NCBI RefSeq assembly: GCF_000149955.1
Contig: NC_030986.1
Span: 2,549,886-2,613,885 of the forward strand
Source of the DNA: Fusarium oxysporum f. sp. lycopersici 4287
Lineage: Eukaryota > Ascomycota > Sordariomycetes > Hypocreales > Nectriaceae
Reading direction: 5' to 3'
DNA: 64,000 nucleotides
Made by a program: the position numbers and the translations under genes. Of the stretch, positions 1-11,133 are shown in pieces. The notes under the pieces are model-generated. The model did no database searches and was not told the origin of the DNA. It was given only the letters and a program-made list of their open reading frames with translations. Position 1 is the stretch's first letter; the number at the start of each line of letters is the position of its first letter.

Positions 1-1930
1 ATAAGCAGTAAGCTTGGCCGATGGGAATTCCGACACAGGTGAGCGGGCCGCGGAGACAAGCGGAGAAAAGCTTCGGAGTTGATAAGTGTGAATGCCAATG
101 CAATGCCGTACTTGTAACCGTATCAGGTACAGTACCGACCACGTTCCGACGATCGAATCTCAATTCCAGTTTGCGCTGCACGCAAGGAGTGAACCCTCCA
201 GGGGCTGGCCTGACAAAGCAAGATACAGATGACGTCGCAGTGCAAGTCTCTTGTTACCTCGCTTCCCTGTGATCCCCCGAATGGAATACAAGGATGTGCC
301 TATAGAGCGGTTGATGTACTGAATCAATCAGTCACCGTTTTCCCTGAATATCAAGATATTAATAGACTCTCGTCCAATAATCTCGCCTCGATGCAGCGCA
401 GTGCGGCAGGGTGCAGAATATCCAATTAGGAAAAACGGTAGCAGCCCACTCTTGGAAATCGAAGAATCGAGAAATCGAAAAGTGATATCCGTAACCCCCC
501 GTGACAAGCTATCTTTCTGACCGTTGCCAAATCTCGCCGGGAACCCCAGTCTGTTGCGGGGATGAGACACCCACTCACGGAGATACGCCAGGGATGTCGA
601 TAGCTTCTCGAGACGCAAGAGCCGAGCCGAGCGGGAGGGACACGCCGCTATTGGTGGTGCTTGTGATGAGAATCTTTAGTCGCAGCAATACACGATACAC
701 GTGGGTGATGTGAGCAGCTGGGATCAAGCACCAAGAGACTGGTTAGACTAGATCCTGAGGTTGTTGGTCGTGCTGTTGGTTGATCTTGTTGGTTCTAGTG
801 TTCGGCTGCCGACTTTATATGTTGCTCAAATTCAACGTCACGGCGGCAGTTGAATCAAGGTTGAGGCTGGGAAAAGAACCTTCTTGCAATCCACAAAGTG
901 CAACCGGAATTTCGGGAAGAAACAGCGAAGAGCCACACAAAGAAAAGAAAACAAGGCAAGGATTCCGGGAGCTCTTTTGGCTGCAGTGCAGATGTAACAC
1001 AACACTACGCGGCCGCCAGTCCAAAGCTGCAAGCCACAAATATGTGATGTAAGTTTTCAACGACCAGCGAAGAAGATAGGTTGTCGAACAGATTCAGCCC
1101 TCAAAAAAGAATATGAGAACCAACAGGTTAAACTACTTGGCGCCAATGGGGGATTGTGACAAAGAAGACAGAGACGCAGCAAGCGAACCAAGAATATCGG
1201 TGACCAAGCGAAGGAATACAAAAGAGGCCGTAAGCGAGAGGCGAAGATGAAAATAAAGTGGGCGATTTTGCACGAGACTCACAGAGTCTTGTCGGCGAAC
1301 GCGTGATTACAATCAATGTAAAGAAGAACAAAATATGAGTGCTCGAAAGAGAGTGTTGAGACCGGCTACCGAACCCAGGAATTTGCTGTGTGCTCTAGCT
1401 GGGCTTTAATACTCTGCCTTCATTTTCCTTGCGTGTGTTTTCGAATATCGCGAGCTATAAAACCCGCCTCTATCCCCTGTGTTTTAGCTCCAGGGTCCCA
1501 GCTTTGGGAAAGGAAAGGCTCCCGTCATGGACAGTCCAGCCCCTTCCACTGGAGGATCGACCCTGGTAACCCCTTTCTCAGCCTAGAACTCCTTGTCACA
1601 AAATCTTTTCCTCGTCTAGCGCCTGTTGAGACGTCGATTGGAAACCATGTTGCAGTCTCTGTACAGGGACCCAACGAGGTATGTGGTTATAGACTAGGCG
1701 AATTAGCAAGTACTATGCTAGTGTCAACAAGGCAGGAGAAACAACAAATAGTATTCCCTTAATCGATGTCAATAAGATATCAATAAGATATCAAAATCAT
1801 ATCATATAGTTGTTAATGTTCTATGGATCCTTAACCAATGGGTCCATAGCCGCGGCTCAACTCAACCACTTATACTTCTCTGTTATAACCGTGCGGGAAA
1901 GTGGAACTAACAGTTGTCAAGTGGGCACCG
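1..1930. other. gene-free left edge
   Basis: No open frame here looks coding. The longest frames are short, lack family resemblance and compete with equally long antisense frames. Purine-rich stretches at about 880-1000 and 1080-1260 are unremarkable. I see no tRNA and no transposase. Confidence 0.5.
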
Positions 1931-2072
1931 TCAAGGGGAGGCAAGAAAACTTGGCACCTCAATCCTAAATGACAAAAAGACTTGGGTAAACTTAGGTGAG
2001 ACTTAACTAACCTTTAGACTAATTATTTTTGACACCTAAGCTTAGGGCCTGAAGTTTTCTTGCTCCCTGAGG
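1931..2072. repeat. MITE-like inverted-repeat element, copy 1
   Basis: The left end reads AAGGGGAGGCAAGAAAACTT (from about 1933). The right end, read on the minus strand from 2072, gives CCTCAGGGAGCAAGAAAACT, so the termini are imperfect inverted repeats. The hexamer ACCGTC occurs just left (1927-1932) and just right (2073-2078), which may be a target-site duplication. The interior has no coding capacity. The same arms recur near 32.8, 47.6, 49.1 and 55.5 kb. A small non-autonomous DNA transposon is the simplest reading; the family name is unknown. Confidence 0.65.
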
Positions 2073-3178
2073 ACCGTCTTGCTTTTCAACGGTTCAACGG
2101 TTCAGGGTCGTTGCAGATTTCCCCAGTATGTTGATTCATGGTCTCAGTAGCGCCCAATGCTCCCTCTGTGGCTGCAGTGGCTTAATCGTTTTCGATCCAA
2201 CGATAATGCACATTATGTATTTTAGAAGGGTTTGGCATAAATTATACAATGTTCGTCAACTTGATGTTCACGTCCTGGTCCTTTGAAACTTTCTTCTGTA
2301 GATCGTCGACCTCAGGCCCCGAGCTTACTCGTTGTAACCTTAGTTGTGATAAACCTTTAGCGATTGTGACACCAGGTATCAGTATTCGTGGCGCCAAGCT
2401 AGGTAACAGGTTGTTTACCAAACATGTCGGCGAAATCTCGAGGGCGATAACCAATGTAACATCGTTGGGCAAAGGCGTGGCAATTCGTCTCAGCTTCTCA
2501 ACTTCAACTCAGCTCTTGTTGAGCACTCAGAGATCCAGGCATGCATTCGAAAACATTGCTAAACACCATGTTAGGTAATTGCAAGGAAATATCACATTTG
2601 ACTGGACAGTTGTTATCTCAATGCAAACCCTAGTGTTTGTCAACCCCCTGTTAGAGAACGTAAAAGCGCATCACGTCTTAGAGTGTCAAGTTACGATAAC
2701 CAACCAGCTACCGTAAAATACGATCGTGAAAATGTGAATCAAAAATGTTGCGAAATTCAATGGTATCTTTGATCCTTCGTAAACAGATTCGACCTCCAAA
2801 TCGGCCTGAGACCGCCCATACAATTTCTGATGCCGTGGTGAAACACAGAACCAGGAACTTGCCCACTGAGGAGCCGCTATATCCAGAGCTTATCCGATAG
2901 CAGCCCGGATCAGAAAGTCCCGAGACTCTGCCAACTATGCTTGGCGGTTTTAATACTAGTACAATGGTCGTTTTGATCGTTGAGGGTTTGACCCTCTTTC
3001 TCAGGATTGAGGTTGGCCTCAAAATGCGGTAAGCCTTCGCCACGTGCTGGCGCTGAGATTGATCAGGTTGGTAAGCCAGCCGAGGCTGGGCGCCTAGACG
3101 AGAGTTTGATTATCATCTTGGCGGGAGAAGCATGTTGGAAATACCGAGCGTGGGATATCATGCACATGGTTTGGTGTA
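2073..3178. other. gene-poor stretch with weak coding-like islands
   Basis: Two minus-strand frames (about 2242-2510 and 2708-3043) have fairly protein-like composition but no family I recognise. Neither has a convincing start and splice structure, and the first is equally open on the plus strand. They may be relics, or chance. Confidence 0.25.
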
Positions 3179-4043
3179 TCATTTCCAGTAGAGATCCTCC
3201 GCCACCTTCGCTTCCATGACAGAGCGGATGAACTGTCTCATGCTTCTTGACTCCATGTCATCGCCGGACATGGTTGTATCGAAACCAGGCTGTTGATGCT
3301 CGCAGCATATACGTTGTCCAAGCTGAAGAACATTGGTCCATTCGGCGGGAGTGAAGGCGCCCTCGCTCTCCGACAAGAGCAACTCATCATGAGAAGTGAA
3401 ACCGAGAACGTGAACCGACTTAGCATGATCAATATCGACAGCGCTTGGATCGACGATAATGTCCTTGCCCTCCTCTTCTGGAATAGCAAGAAGGGTCGCC
3501 GCGCCAATACTCTTCAGAGGGATGGCAGCGCTGAGGAGTCCCAGGATGGCAGAGTGAAGAAGTGCAGGAATGATAGGGAGATTCTGCAACGAGCATTAGC
3601 TTATCGATACCACCAAAGTTTTGACATTGAAGCTTACCAACTGTGCCTGGACCAGTTTTGCGTTGACGTAGGCATTCTCAGGTGTCTCCGCTACCTGAAG
3701 AGTGATCTGGATCACACACCGAGGGTAGTCTCTCACAGGGATAAGTTGCCTGATCGCTGCCTGCATGATTGACTCAAGCTGTCTCTCACGGGTACCTGTT
3801 GCAACATGCATAAGGAATTGCTATTCTGTAACAAGGGATGTCGGGGATCTCACCTCCAACGCCAGCGGCAGGACGAACAATGACGTCCACTAGAGCCTCG
3901 AAGGCATTCTCATCTCGTCTTTGGGCTTCTACAGGGCCATTGACAGCGGCTATCACGGCATATCCCCCGTATGAGAATGTCGCAGAGCCGTCAGCTTTGG
4001 CAAGATGTGACAGCTCTGCTGCAGGTTCAGCTAAAGGAGCCAT
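3179..4043 (-). CDS. RRP46: Exosome complex subunit Rrp46 (RNase PH-fold)
   Basis: Predicted as complement(join(3179..3583,3638..3795,3854..4043)), 250 aa, with introns of 54 and 58 bp that start GTAAGC and GTGAGA and end in AG. The protein is one RNase PH-like fold. The N-terminal strand SYGGYAVIAAVNGPVEAQRR, the central RQLESIMQAAIRQLIPVRDY helix and the QLNLPIIPALLHSAILGLLS segment are typical of the Rrp46 group. In the family this is a structural, catalytically inactive ring subunit of the nuclear and cytoplasmic exosome, which carries out 3'-5' RNA processing and decay. The start ATG at 4043 is the first in frame and gives a full-length N terminus. The gene is divergent from PTPA, 394 bp away. 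An open antisense frame (3293-3772) is a shadow. Confidence 0.9.
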
Positions 4044-4437
4044 TGTTGTTGGTGTTGGGACGATTTAGTCGTGTAAGGCTGGAAATTTTCTTGGATTTTT
4101 GGAGTTTAGCTCAGCGTAGCGCACGGGACAAGGGTAATGGAGCGGTAGGAGATACAAGGTTGGATTTTGAAAATGTGGTTGAGCGAGGTAACTCAGAGGA
4201 GGGAAAATGAATTAATGGAATTTAGCAAAAGAGTGAGTTCCCCAGAGTCTCCATGAGTTTGTTGGCTCGATATCGAAGTTACGGATTTCTTGATAGTGGG
4301 GCAGTTTAGAAGCTACCCGCAGAGGTGGCTGCCAATCATGGCTCCACAACTCATGACATGCAGCCTTCACGATACACTCAATGAACCTCCATTCTACATC
4401 TACATCTACCTATCAACAATAGATCAACTCTCACAAT
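4044..4437. promoter_or_regulatory. shared divergent promoter region of RRP46 and PTPA
   Basis: 394 bp separate the two start codons, which face away from each other. The PTPA side ends in a pyrimidine- and A-rich leader (about 4385-4437). No specific binding site can be named. Confidence 0.5.
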
Positions 4438-5721
4438 ATGGACTCGCAAGCTTCTACCCAGTCCGCACCATTACAAGGCGAAGCATCATCAATACCAAAT
4501 CTTAAAGACCGACTTCCGAAGCTCGAACCTCGAAAGCGACGCTCAGCTACCTCCAATCCTACTCCCATTCCCGAAACACCCGCCTTACCAACGCCACCCG
4601 ATACGTCCGATTGGACTTTCAAGGCACCGTCGCGAAGAATCTTGTCAAAAAAGGATCATGATATCTTCTTGTCTTCACCAACATATGAGCTCATTACGGC
4701 CTGGGTATTTGGGCTAGCAGAGTCTGTGGTCGACACTCCCAACTCTGCAGTTCGAGACGCCGACCTGAGCAGCCATCTCAAGGTCATACTACATATCCTC
4801 GATGAGACGGAACAGCTGGTAGCTAAATCACCTCCGAACGAACAAGGTGGATCAAGATTTGGTAACAAGGCGTTCCGCGGCCTTCTCGAGCTTGCGCAAA
4901 GCAACAGTGCAGCTTGGCATCGAGAGATCGGCGTACAAGACGAGGGAGCTATCGCCGAGCTCTCTACATACTTCTGCCAGTCTTTCGGTAACGGAAACCG
5001 AATTGACTATGGATCTGGTCACGAGTTGAACTTCATGATTTGGCTCCTTTGCCTTTACCAGCTGGGCTTGTTAAAGCAATCCGACTTCAAACCCCTCGTC
5101 CTCCGTGTATTCGTGCGCTACCTTGAGGTGATGCGTGTCATCCAGATGACTTATTACCTTGAGCCTGCGGGATCACATGGAGTTTGGGGACTTGATGATT
5201 ACCAGTTTCTCCCTTTTCTTTTCGGTGCCACACAGCTTTTGCACCACCCATACATTACCCCAAGAGCTATCCATCAAGACCTTACCCTTGAGGAGTTTGG
5301 TCACGACTACATGTATCTTGGCCAGGTCAGCTTTGTAAACAGCACAAAGACCGTCAAGGGTCTGAGATGGCACAGTCCCATGCTAGACGATATCTCATCA
5401 GCGAGATCGTGGACAAAGATCGATGGTGGCATGCGTCGCATGTTCGTCGCTGAAGTCTTGGGCAAGCTACCTGTCATGCAGCATTTCCTCTTTGGATCTC
5501 TCGTGCCAGCAGCAGATGGCATGAGCGAAGACACAGGTACTGGGGAAGACGAGAATGCCGAACATGATCCACACGAGGGCCATGACCACACTGGAAAGGC
5601 TCACGATGGCACAGGTTGGGGTGATTGCTGTGGTATCAAGGTTCCGAGCAGTATCGCTGCTGCCCAAGAGATGAAAAAGAGGGGTGGTGATCAGGGATTG
5701 CGAAGAATCCCATTCGACTAA
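4438..5721 (+). CDS. Phosphotyrosyl phosphatase activator (PP2A activator, PTPA/Rrd family)
   Basis: A single exon of 427 aa. PTPA hallmarks are in order: RIDYGSGHELNFMIWL (residues 188-203), EPAGSHGVWGLDDYQFLPFL (242-261) and, further on, LGKLPVMQHFLFGSLVPA. In the family these residues form the nucleotide-binding pocket and the PP2A-contact surface of a peptidyl-prolyl isomerase-like activator that loads catalytic metals into PP2A-type phosphatases. The first about 60 residues are Pro/Ser-rich and probably disordered. The C terminus has a His/Asp-rich run (HDPHEGHDHTGKAHDG) before the conserved DCCGIKVPSS. Fungi have two paralogues (RRD1 and RRD2); I cannot decide which this is by eye, so no symbol is given. 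Confidence 0.93.
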   Translation: MDSQASTQSAPLQGEASSIPNLKDRLPKLEPRKRRSATSNPTPIPETPALPTPPDTSDWTFKAPSRRILSKKDHDIFLSSPTYELITAWVFGLAESVVDTPNSAVRDADLSSHLKVILHILDETEQLVAKSPPNEQGGSRFGNKAFRGLLELAQSNSAAWHREIGVQDEGAIAELSTYFCQSFGNGNRIDYGSGHELNFMIWLLCLYQLGLLKQSDFKPLVLRVFVRYLEVMRVIQMTYYLEPAGSHGVWGLDDYQFLPFLFGATQLLHHPYITPRAIHQDLTLEEFGHDYMYLGQVSFVNSTKTVKGLRWHSPMLDDISSARSWTKIDGGMRRMFVAEVLGKLPVMQHFLFGSLVPAADGMSEDTGTGEDENAEHDPHEGHDHTGKAHDGTGWGDCCGIKVPSSIAAAQEMKKRGGDQGLRRIPFD

Positions 5722-6149
5722 TGTCGCCACCGCCAAATCAACGATCAATACAGATTCACTAGGTTGTAGACTTGTACCTCGCACCGTGGCCTCGTGACAC
5801 TTTATACTGCTTATGCAAATAATGAATGGTGACTTGATAGCCATTTGGCTCATGCTCTGACTAGCCTCTCCAGCTCCGTGGTTCAGAGTTCGTCACACGG
5901 AGTATTACACGCAGAACGAATGGTTTGTAGTAAGACAACCATTAGAGAGCCCGCGAGATCTAACCTCTGTTGAGTTCAAGATATTAGGCTTATCCAGATT
6001 ACCTTACCAAGAGGTGTTGACTGTCCTCCATCGTGCAAACGAAGTGGTCAAACTCTCTAGGCCAGGTCACCAGTGAAGTTATAACGAACTCAGTCGCAAT
6101 GTTTTCAGCGGATGCAAGATACTCCAAAATAATCTGAAGGGCTCAGGAA

Positions 6150-6668
6150 GGCCATGGGTGAAACAATACATAAACTCAACGAGGTTCAGGCTCTGGCAAA
6201 TCGTGCGGAAGCTCTCCATGGCATGATCCCCACAGACCCACGGAGGAAGACAAACGTTGGCTAGGGATAAAAGACCCTTGACGTTAACGAATTTATCAGG
6301 ATTGAGAACAAACTGATTTGAGAGAGGAGACCTTCGAGTTCATAGACAAGTTCCTCAAGTCAAAGCTGAGATTGAAGATAGACTATTTCCTGATTTCAAC
6401 GTTGTGAAGGGTGGAAAGCAACAGGGGCAACCATGCTGGTCAGACTTCAAATGCTATTAACAATACGTTGGAATCTATTGCTAATTATGCTTCCCCAGAT
6501 GGTCAACTCAAGCCTGCCTGGGGCTATCATTAATCCTCTGGTCAAGGCGGCTGGTACTTTAGCACCCCATAACGAAAGCAACACTCGTCAGTCACTCTAC
6601 AGAAGCTGTCGAGGTCGAGGAACAGAAATAACAAAGAGCCGTCAGAGAACCTACAACTTCATAATCTA
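6150..6668 (+). pseudogene. decayed coding relic, family unknown
   Basis: Protein-like pieces follow one another on the plus strand in shifting frames with stops between them: HKLNEVQALANRAEALHGMI (about 6165-6225), EIEDRLFPDFNVVKGGKQQG (about 6370-6430) and NAINNTLESIANYASPDGQL (about 6450-6510). This pattern fits an old gene broken by indels and stops. I do not recognise the family, and the boundaries are only approximate. Confidence 0.3.
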
Positions 6669-8354
6669 AGGCAGACTTAGTAGTGTCTTTAATCGTTGCT
6701 TTTTCGCTTCCTGATGCAAGGGTTTTGGGTCTTCTGGCTGCCTAAGGGGTGACCACCGGACGATTAGCATTGATTTTCACCATACTTAGCGAGAGCGGCA
6801 AAGTTGACAAGCTAATGAAGGGGGGCGCGAACCTCAGAACTCTCCCTAAATAATCTCAAAGGGACAGAGATTCTGACATGAGATACGTGAAAATTATGGC
6901 TGATATGTTCCCGGCCCAGGACGATCGAGTTTGGAGGGAGAATATGAGATCCATCGTAGAAACGCGCCGCAATCGTTTAAACAACAGAAGACATGCTAAG
7001 GTATCATTCGGTGAATACTTGAGCGTTATCATTCTGTTATACCGTATCTTTCTTCCCGGAATAAGAATATCAGCACAGATATCTCCTGAGGAAGCCGACC
7101 TAACCCCTATCGTGACCAAGCCCAATAACAAACAGTCCATATTCGTAGATGTTCTATTACTCAAAACTCTTCTTGTAACCGGGAGACAAGAGAGAGGCAT
7201 ATGGAAGAAAGATAGACGATTAACGTTTCTCTCCCATAATATGACTGACACCCAACAGGTTCAATATCTTACGGTGGGACCTGTAGTCAATCTACTTAAC
7301 CCACTCCAGCCATCTATTTGTTGCTACAAGTTGTATTGCGTCCTGAGATTCAATCAGAATGTAGGGTGTACTTACTAAGGAGATAATTTATCTCCATAGA
7401 GTGACTTGGTATAGGGCAATCGCCTATGGAAATAATAAGCTTTCTCATTCGGCTCGAGTTTATCTAAGACTTGTCTATACATAAGTCGTAGTTGATTTCA
7501 AACGATGCGCGTATTAGATGGGCATAATTGACTGGAAAACCATTCTCAGAGGGTACTGGGATGAAAGCCATCTAGTTCTGGTGATGCAATCTCAATTCCA
7601 CCGAACTTAATCGTCGATTGAAGAAGATCTCAACAACGCCCATAGTAGTTCCGCAAATGCCCCTCTCACTTCTTTATATCTCATGCTCACTTAGCTCCAA
7701 GGTCAGTGACCGGGTCTTCTTTCACATCTGCATCCTCCTTCACGCTAGACTTCTTACAGTGGCCATCGCCGGAATCTTCAGCTCCCTGATAGTCAGGTAG
7801 GAGGTCGCGTTCGTCTTTCTCAGATTCTTCTTGGTCATCCGTCTGCTGGAGGGTATCTGGGGCTTCAACGGTATTCGCCCTAAGATTCTCCATGGCTCAA
7901 ATAAGTAGTTGCAAGACTGCACGGCAGTGCACATCATTGACTGCTGCGGAGTCACTTGACTCTGTGTGCCAAGACGACAATGACCGATCTAGAAAGTTGA
8001 CATAAACGTGACAGGCCACACTTAATATGTAAGTCATCATGAATCCAACATTTCGAATTAGGAGAATAAATCACGGCGAAGATAGCCCTGGAAGCTTACA
8101 AGCTGGGAACTCGTCGCTCCTACATTTCGCATCTCAGATCTACGAGGTTTTTAATTGCCAGAGCGCTCAGAGAGTTCCCTCATTCAAGTGATAGTCGGTG
8201 CCTACTAGGTATGTTGCAAATACCTATTCAGCAACTCTCGAGCTGATCTACTATTGAACGCCTGCTATCGCCAATCAGCGTCCGATATCTCCTCACCCCC
8301 TTATGAGTTGCTCAAGCTCTCTGGATGAAGACAAAGTACGTAAAGTAAGAACTG

Positions 8355-8391
8355 ATATATATATACATATATACACATACACATACATATG
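8355..8391. repeat. AT/CA microsatellite
   Basis: Alternating TA, CA and ATAC units in an otherwise AT-rich, gene-free stretch. No function is inferred. Confidence 0.7.
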
Positions 8392-9408
8392 CAAGTGCCA
8401 CTGTCAGTAATTGGGGTCGAAAGGAATGCTCTCTCTTTTGACCATGAAGATATGAGAGGTTACAAATGATCGCCTGAAGATTTTGTGATCTCGTGAGCAA
8501 ACCTTTAATGGGCGGAAGGACCATGCCCTGTTTTTAGGCTCTATCAATGCTGCAATCTAGATAATAGACTAGATGTGACCGTCCAAAAATATACCACGGG
8601 GTCAGCTTACACTGCGGTTGGATTGGCTGATAATAGATATGACTCTCATGGGCATGGTGCGAGTATCCCCTATCCCACTCATAATGTCCAGCCAGGCTCT
8701 TTCGGTTGTTCTTTCTGTCTATACGCGGTATACTCCATAGCCCCTTAACTTCTTTGGAGCTCCCAAAGTTCCATAAGCCAATTTATGGTTCTTCACTATC
8801 ATTTATCCTGGTACTCTCGACCGTATGTTTAAAGCACGAACAGGGGTAAGGGGTGGCACTCCAAGGAGCATTGAGGTGGTTTCAAATAGCAGTCATATTC
8901 CCAAGAGAGCCTTCGACGCTGGTACCAATAATGACTCGAATGGCATGAAGAGAGGCATTAAGAAGTTTTGTTCATTTATATTATCATAGTGAGGTTGGGT
9001 TGACTAAACATCTCATTGCTTTCCTTAACCATAATGCATCAAGCATCAAGTATAGTTCATCCACACATTACCTATCAATGGCTTATAGATGACAAACTAT
9101 TACCGACCCTTACGTGAGGCGCATTAATATGTCCTTCGTTGGCTCCATAACCGCATTCCTCAAATTTGTGCCGGCGTACAAAAACGACCTGGCAATATCA
9201 ATCGTGACGCCCATTCATGACTGTAACGTGTAACGAAAATCGACAGGTGACCGCCCGTTGTGGTATCTTGAGTCAAACAAGTAAACGCAAAACTCGCAAT
9301 AATATCGTAGCGAAGTATGACCTGCTCGCATGAAAGACAAATGAAATAAAGTCGTGTAAACGTATCTCGTTGTGATGTGGTTTGTAAGGATGAGGCCTGC
9401 TGTTGGCC

Positions 9409-10698
9409 TCACAGACGCCCAACTCGCTGTGATGGCATTGGGCCTGTCTCTTCTGATTGGTGGCAACGCGATTGAGGCTCTCGGAGTCTATTCGTTACAT
9501 GGATGTCCACGAGCATTTCAACAAGCGCCTCCGCATCCTTGTGAACGTTGACAAGATCGGCAGGGCCAGAAGAAATCCCAAGTAAGCTTCCGTCAGCTCG
9601 CGGCTTTCGGTACGCCGCGAAAATGATTCCACGGTCAGTGTTCATAGATTGGACAGAGCATGTTGAAGAAGAAGAGTTTCTCGAGATGACAGAGCCCCCT
9701 CTTGAACACTCGCCAGTGTAGAAAGCGCAGGCATAGCCTCGCGCAAATTCGTCATTACGGACCTCCTTTGCGCGATACTCGATCCAACCTGGAGTCTTCA
9801 AAATCTTGCTATGAGCTGTCGTTGATATTTGGAAAGGCAGGTTGACATTTTCCAGTCCATAAGCGGCGAGGAGGCGACCAGACAAGGGTCCAAATTTCTT
9901 GCTTAGTGAGTTCATGCTGGCAGGACTTTCAGAATTAAGTCGCTCATAGTCAGTCCATAAGTTGACCACGTAAACGAGATCGAAGTTGTAGCGTTTAGCA
10001 ATCCTAGCCGCCTCAAATGCTGCAGCAGTTGCAGGCTTGCTTGCATAAGGTGGGGTGAGTGTCAGGAGGGAAGAACGAGGAGAGTCGGGGGCAGAAGGAG
10101 CAGTGGCGTATGTTGATGTCTCAACCGCATCCGCATCTGCGGGAGCCGATTCAGCAATATCATCATCACTGAGGTTGAAAAACTCGTTGAAGTCCGGTTC
10201 TCGGAGTGTAGAGCTAGTGATGGAGAGCCTATTTGTGGTGTCTTCCAGGCTAGTCTGACTGATAGCTTTTCGAAGTGGCCTCTGATCCAGAGTTTTGGTA
10301 AAATGGCGGCGGATGTCCCTGCAAACTGCCTTGTTCAGAAAGTCGATAGACCTGGATGCTCGAAGTTGAGCAATGTGAACCGGACGAAGCTCTGGTGAAG
10401 ACTCTGGCGTCGGAGGCTTCTGGGGAGGTAATGCCGGAAGCTTTTTGTCACGGAAATATTGAGGGCTGCGGGTGCCCTCATCTTCCAGGTCTGAGGACGG
10501 GGGAGTATCAAGCCGCGAAGTTCTAGTTGCAGGCTTTCTCGAGGGTCGCAATGGAAGGCTACGCTCACTAGGGGCTTCCATGGATGATTTTGGATCACAG
10601 GTAGATGAAGAAGCAGATGTTTCTCCCTGGCGGGTTGGAGGTCGCGGAAATTGATAAACATCAAAGTTGTCTAGGAAGTAATCGTCTTGTGTAGACAT
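9409..10698 (-). CDS. Hypothetical protein, Ser/Pro-rich N terminus plus conserved-looking C-terminal region
   Basis: An uninterrupted 429-aa frame from an ATG at 10698. Residues 1 to about 220 are Ser/Thr/Pro-rich and charged, probably disordered. From about 225 to 400 the sequence becomes globular, with alternating hydrophobic strands such as NFDLVYVVNLWTDY and ARGYACAFYTGEC and a later GIIFAAYRKPR. The arrangement reminded me of GAF-type sensory folds, but that is a weak impression. I do not recognise an orthologue with a known role. Length, codon use and lack of stops make it a real gene. The assembly gap starts 55 bp upstream of its start, so the promoter and leader are partly missing. 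Confidence 0.75.
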   Translation of the reverse strand: MSTQDDYFLDNFDVYQFPRPPTRQGETSASSSTCDPKSSMEAPSERSLPLRPSRKPATRTSRLDTPPSSDLEDEGTRSPQYFRDKKLPALPPQKPPTPESSPELRPVHIAQLRASRSIDFLNKAVCRDIRRHFTKTLDQRPLRKAISQTSLEDTTNRLSITSSTLREPDFNEFFNLSDDDIAESAPADADAVETSTYATAPSAPDSPRSSLLTLTPPYASKPATAAAFEAARIAKRYNFDLVYVVNLWTDYERLNSESPASMNSLSKKFGPLSGRLLAAYGLENVNLPFQISTTAHSKILKTPGWIEYRAKEVRNDEFARGYACAFYTGECSRGGSVISRNSSSSTCSVQSMNTDRGIIFAAYRKPRADGSLLGISSGPADLVNVHKDAEALVEMLVDIHVTNRLREPQSRCHQSEETGPMPSQRVGRL

Positions 10699-10753
10699 GA
10701 AAGAAGCCTTGAGAGGGGAATACTGTAACTTATGCGAATTGAGAAGCGCGTGG

Positions 10754-11133
10754 NNNNNNNNNNNNNNNNNNNNNNNNNNNNNNNNNNNNNNNNNNNNNNN
10801 NNNNNNNNNNNNNNNNNNNNNNNNNNNNNNNNNNNNNNNNNNNNNNNNNNNNNNNNNNNNNNNNNNNNNNNNNNNNNNNNNNNNNNNNNNNNNNNNNNNN
10901 NNNNNNNNNNNNNNNNNNNNNNNNNNNNNNNNNNNNNNNNNNNNNNNNNNNNNNNNNNNNNNNNNNNNNNNNNNNNNNNNNNNNNNNNNNNNNNNNNNNN
11001 NNNNNNNNNNNNNNNNNNNNNNNNNNNNNNNNNNNNNNNNNNNNNNNNNNNNNNNNNNNNNNNNNNNNNNNNNNNNNNNNNNNNNNNNNNNNNNNNNNNN
11101 NNNNNNNNNNNNNNNNNNNNNNNNNNNNNNNNN
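10754..11133. other. assembly gap (380 N)
   Basis: A run of 380 undetermined bases just upstream of the 429-aa gene. Any reading frame drawn through it is meaningless. Confidence 0.99.

Larger units (their letters stand above)
5722..9408. other. gene-poor intergenic region
   Basis: Nothing here is a confident gene. Contents: 3' flank of PTPA; a decayed coding stretch at 6150-6668 (listed separately); a 166-codon plus frame at 6878-7378 that is nearly as open on the other strand and resembles nothing; a 68-codon acidic minus frame at 7687-7893 with a good CCATGG start context but no family; a TA/CA microsatellite at about 8355-8391; and a low-complexity AT-rich remainder. Confidence 0.4.

Noticed and set aside
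3293..3772. 159-codon plus frame
   Set aside because: It lies antisense to the RRP46 third and second exons; the minus reading has the family match and in-phase splice sites.
6878..7378. 166-codon plus frame
   Set aside because: The opposite strand is open over almost the same stretch, the composition is unremarkable and no family was recognised; the evidence is too thin for a gene.
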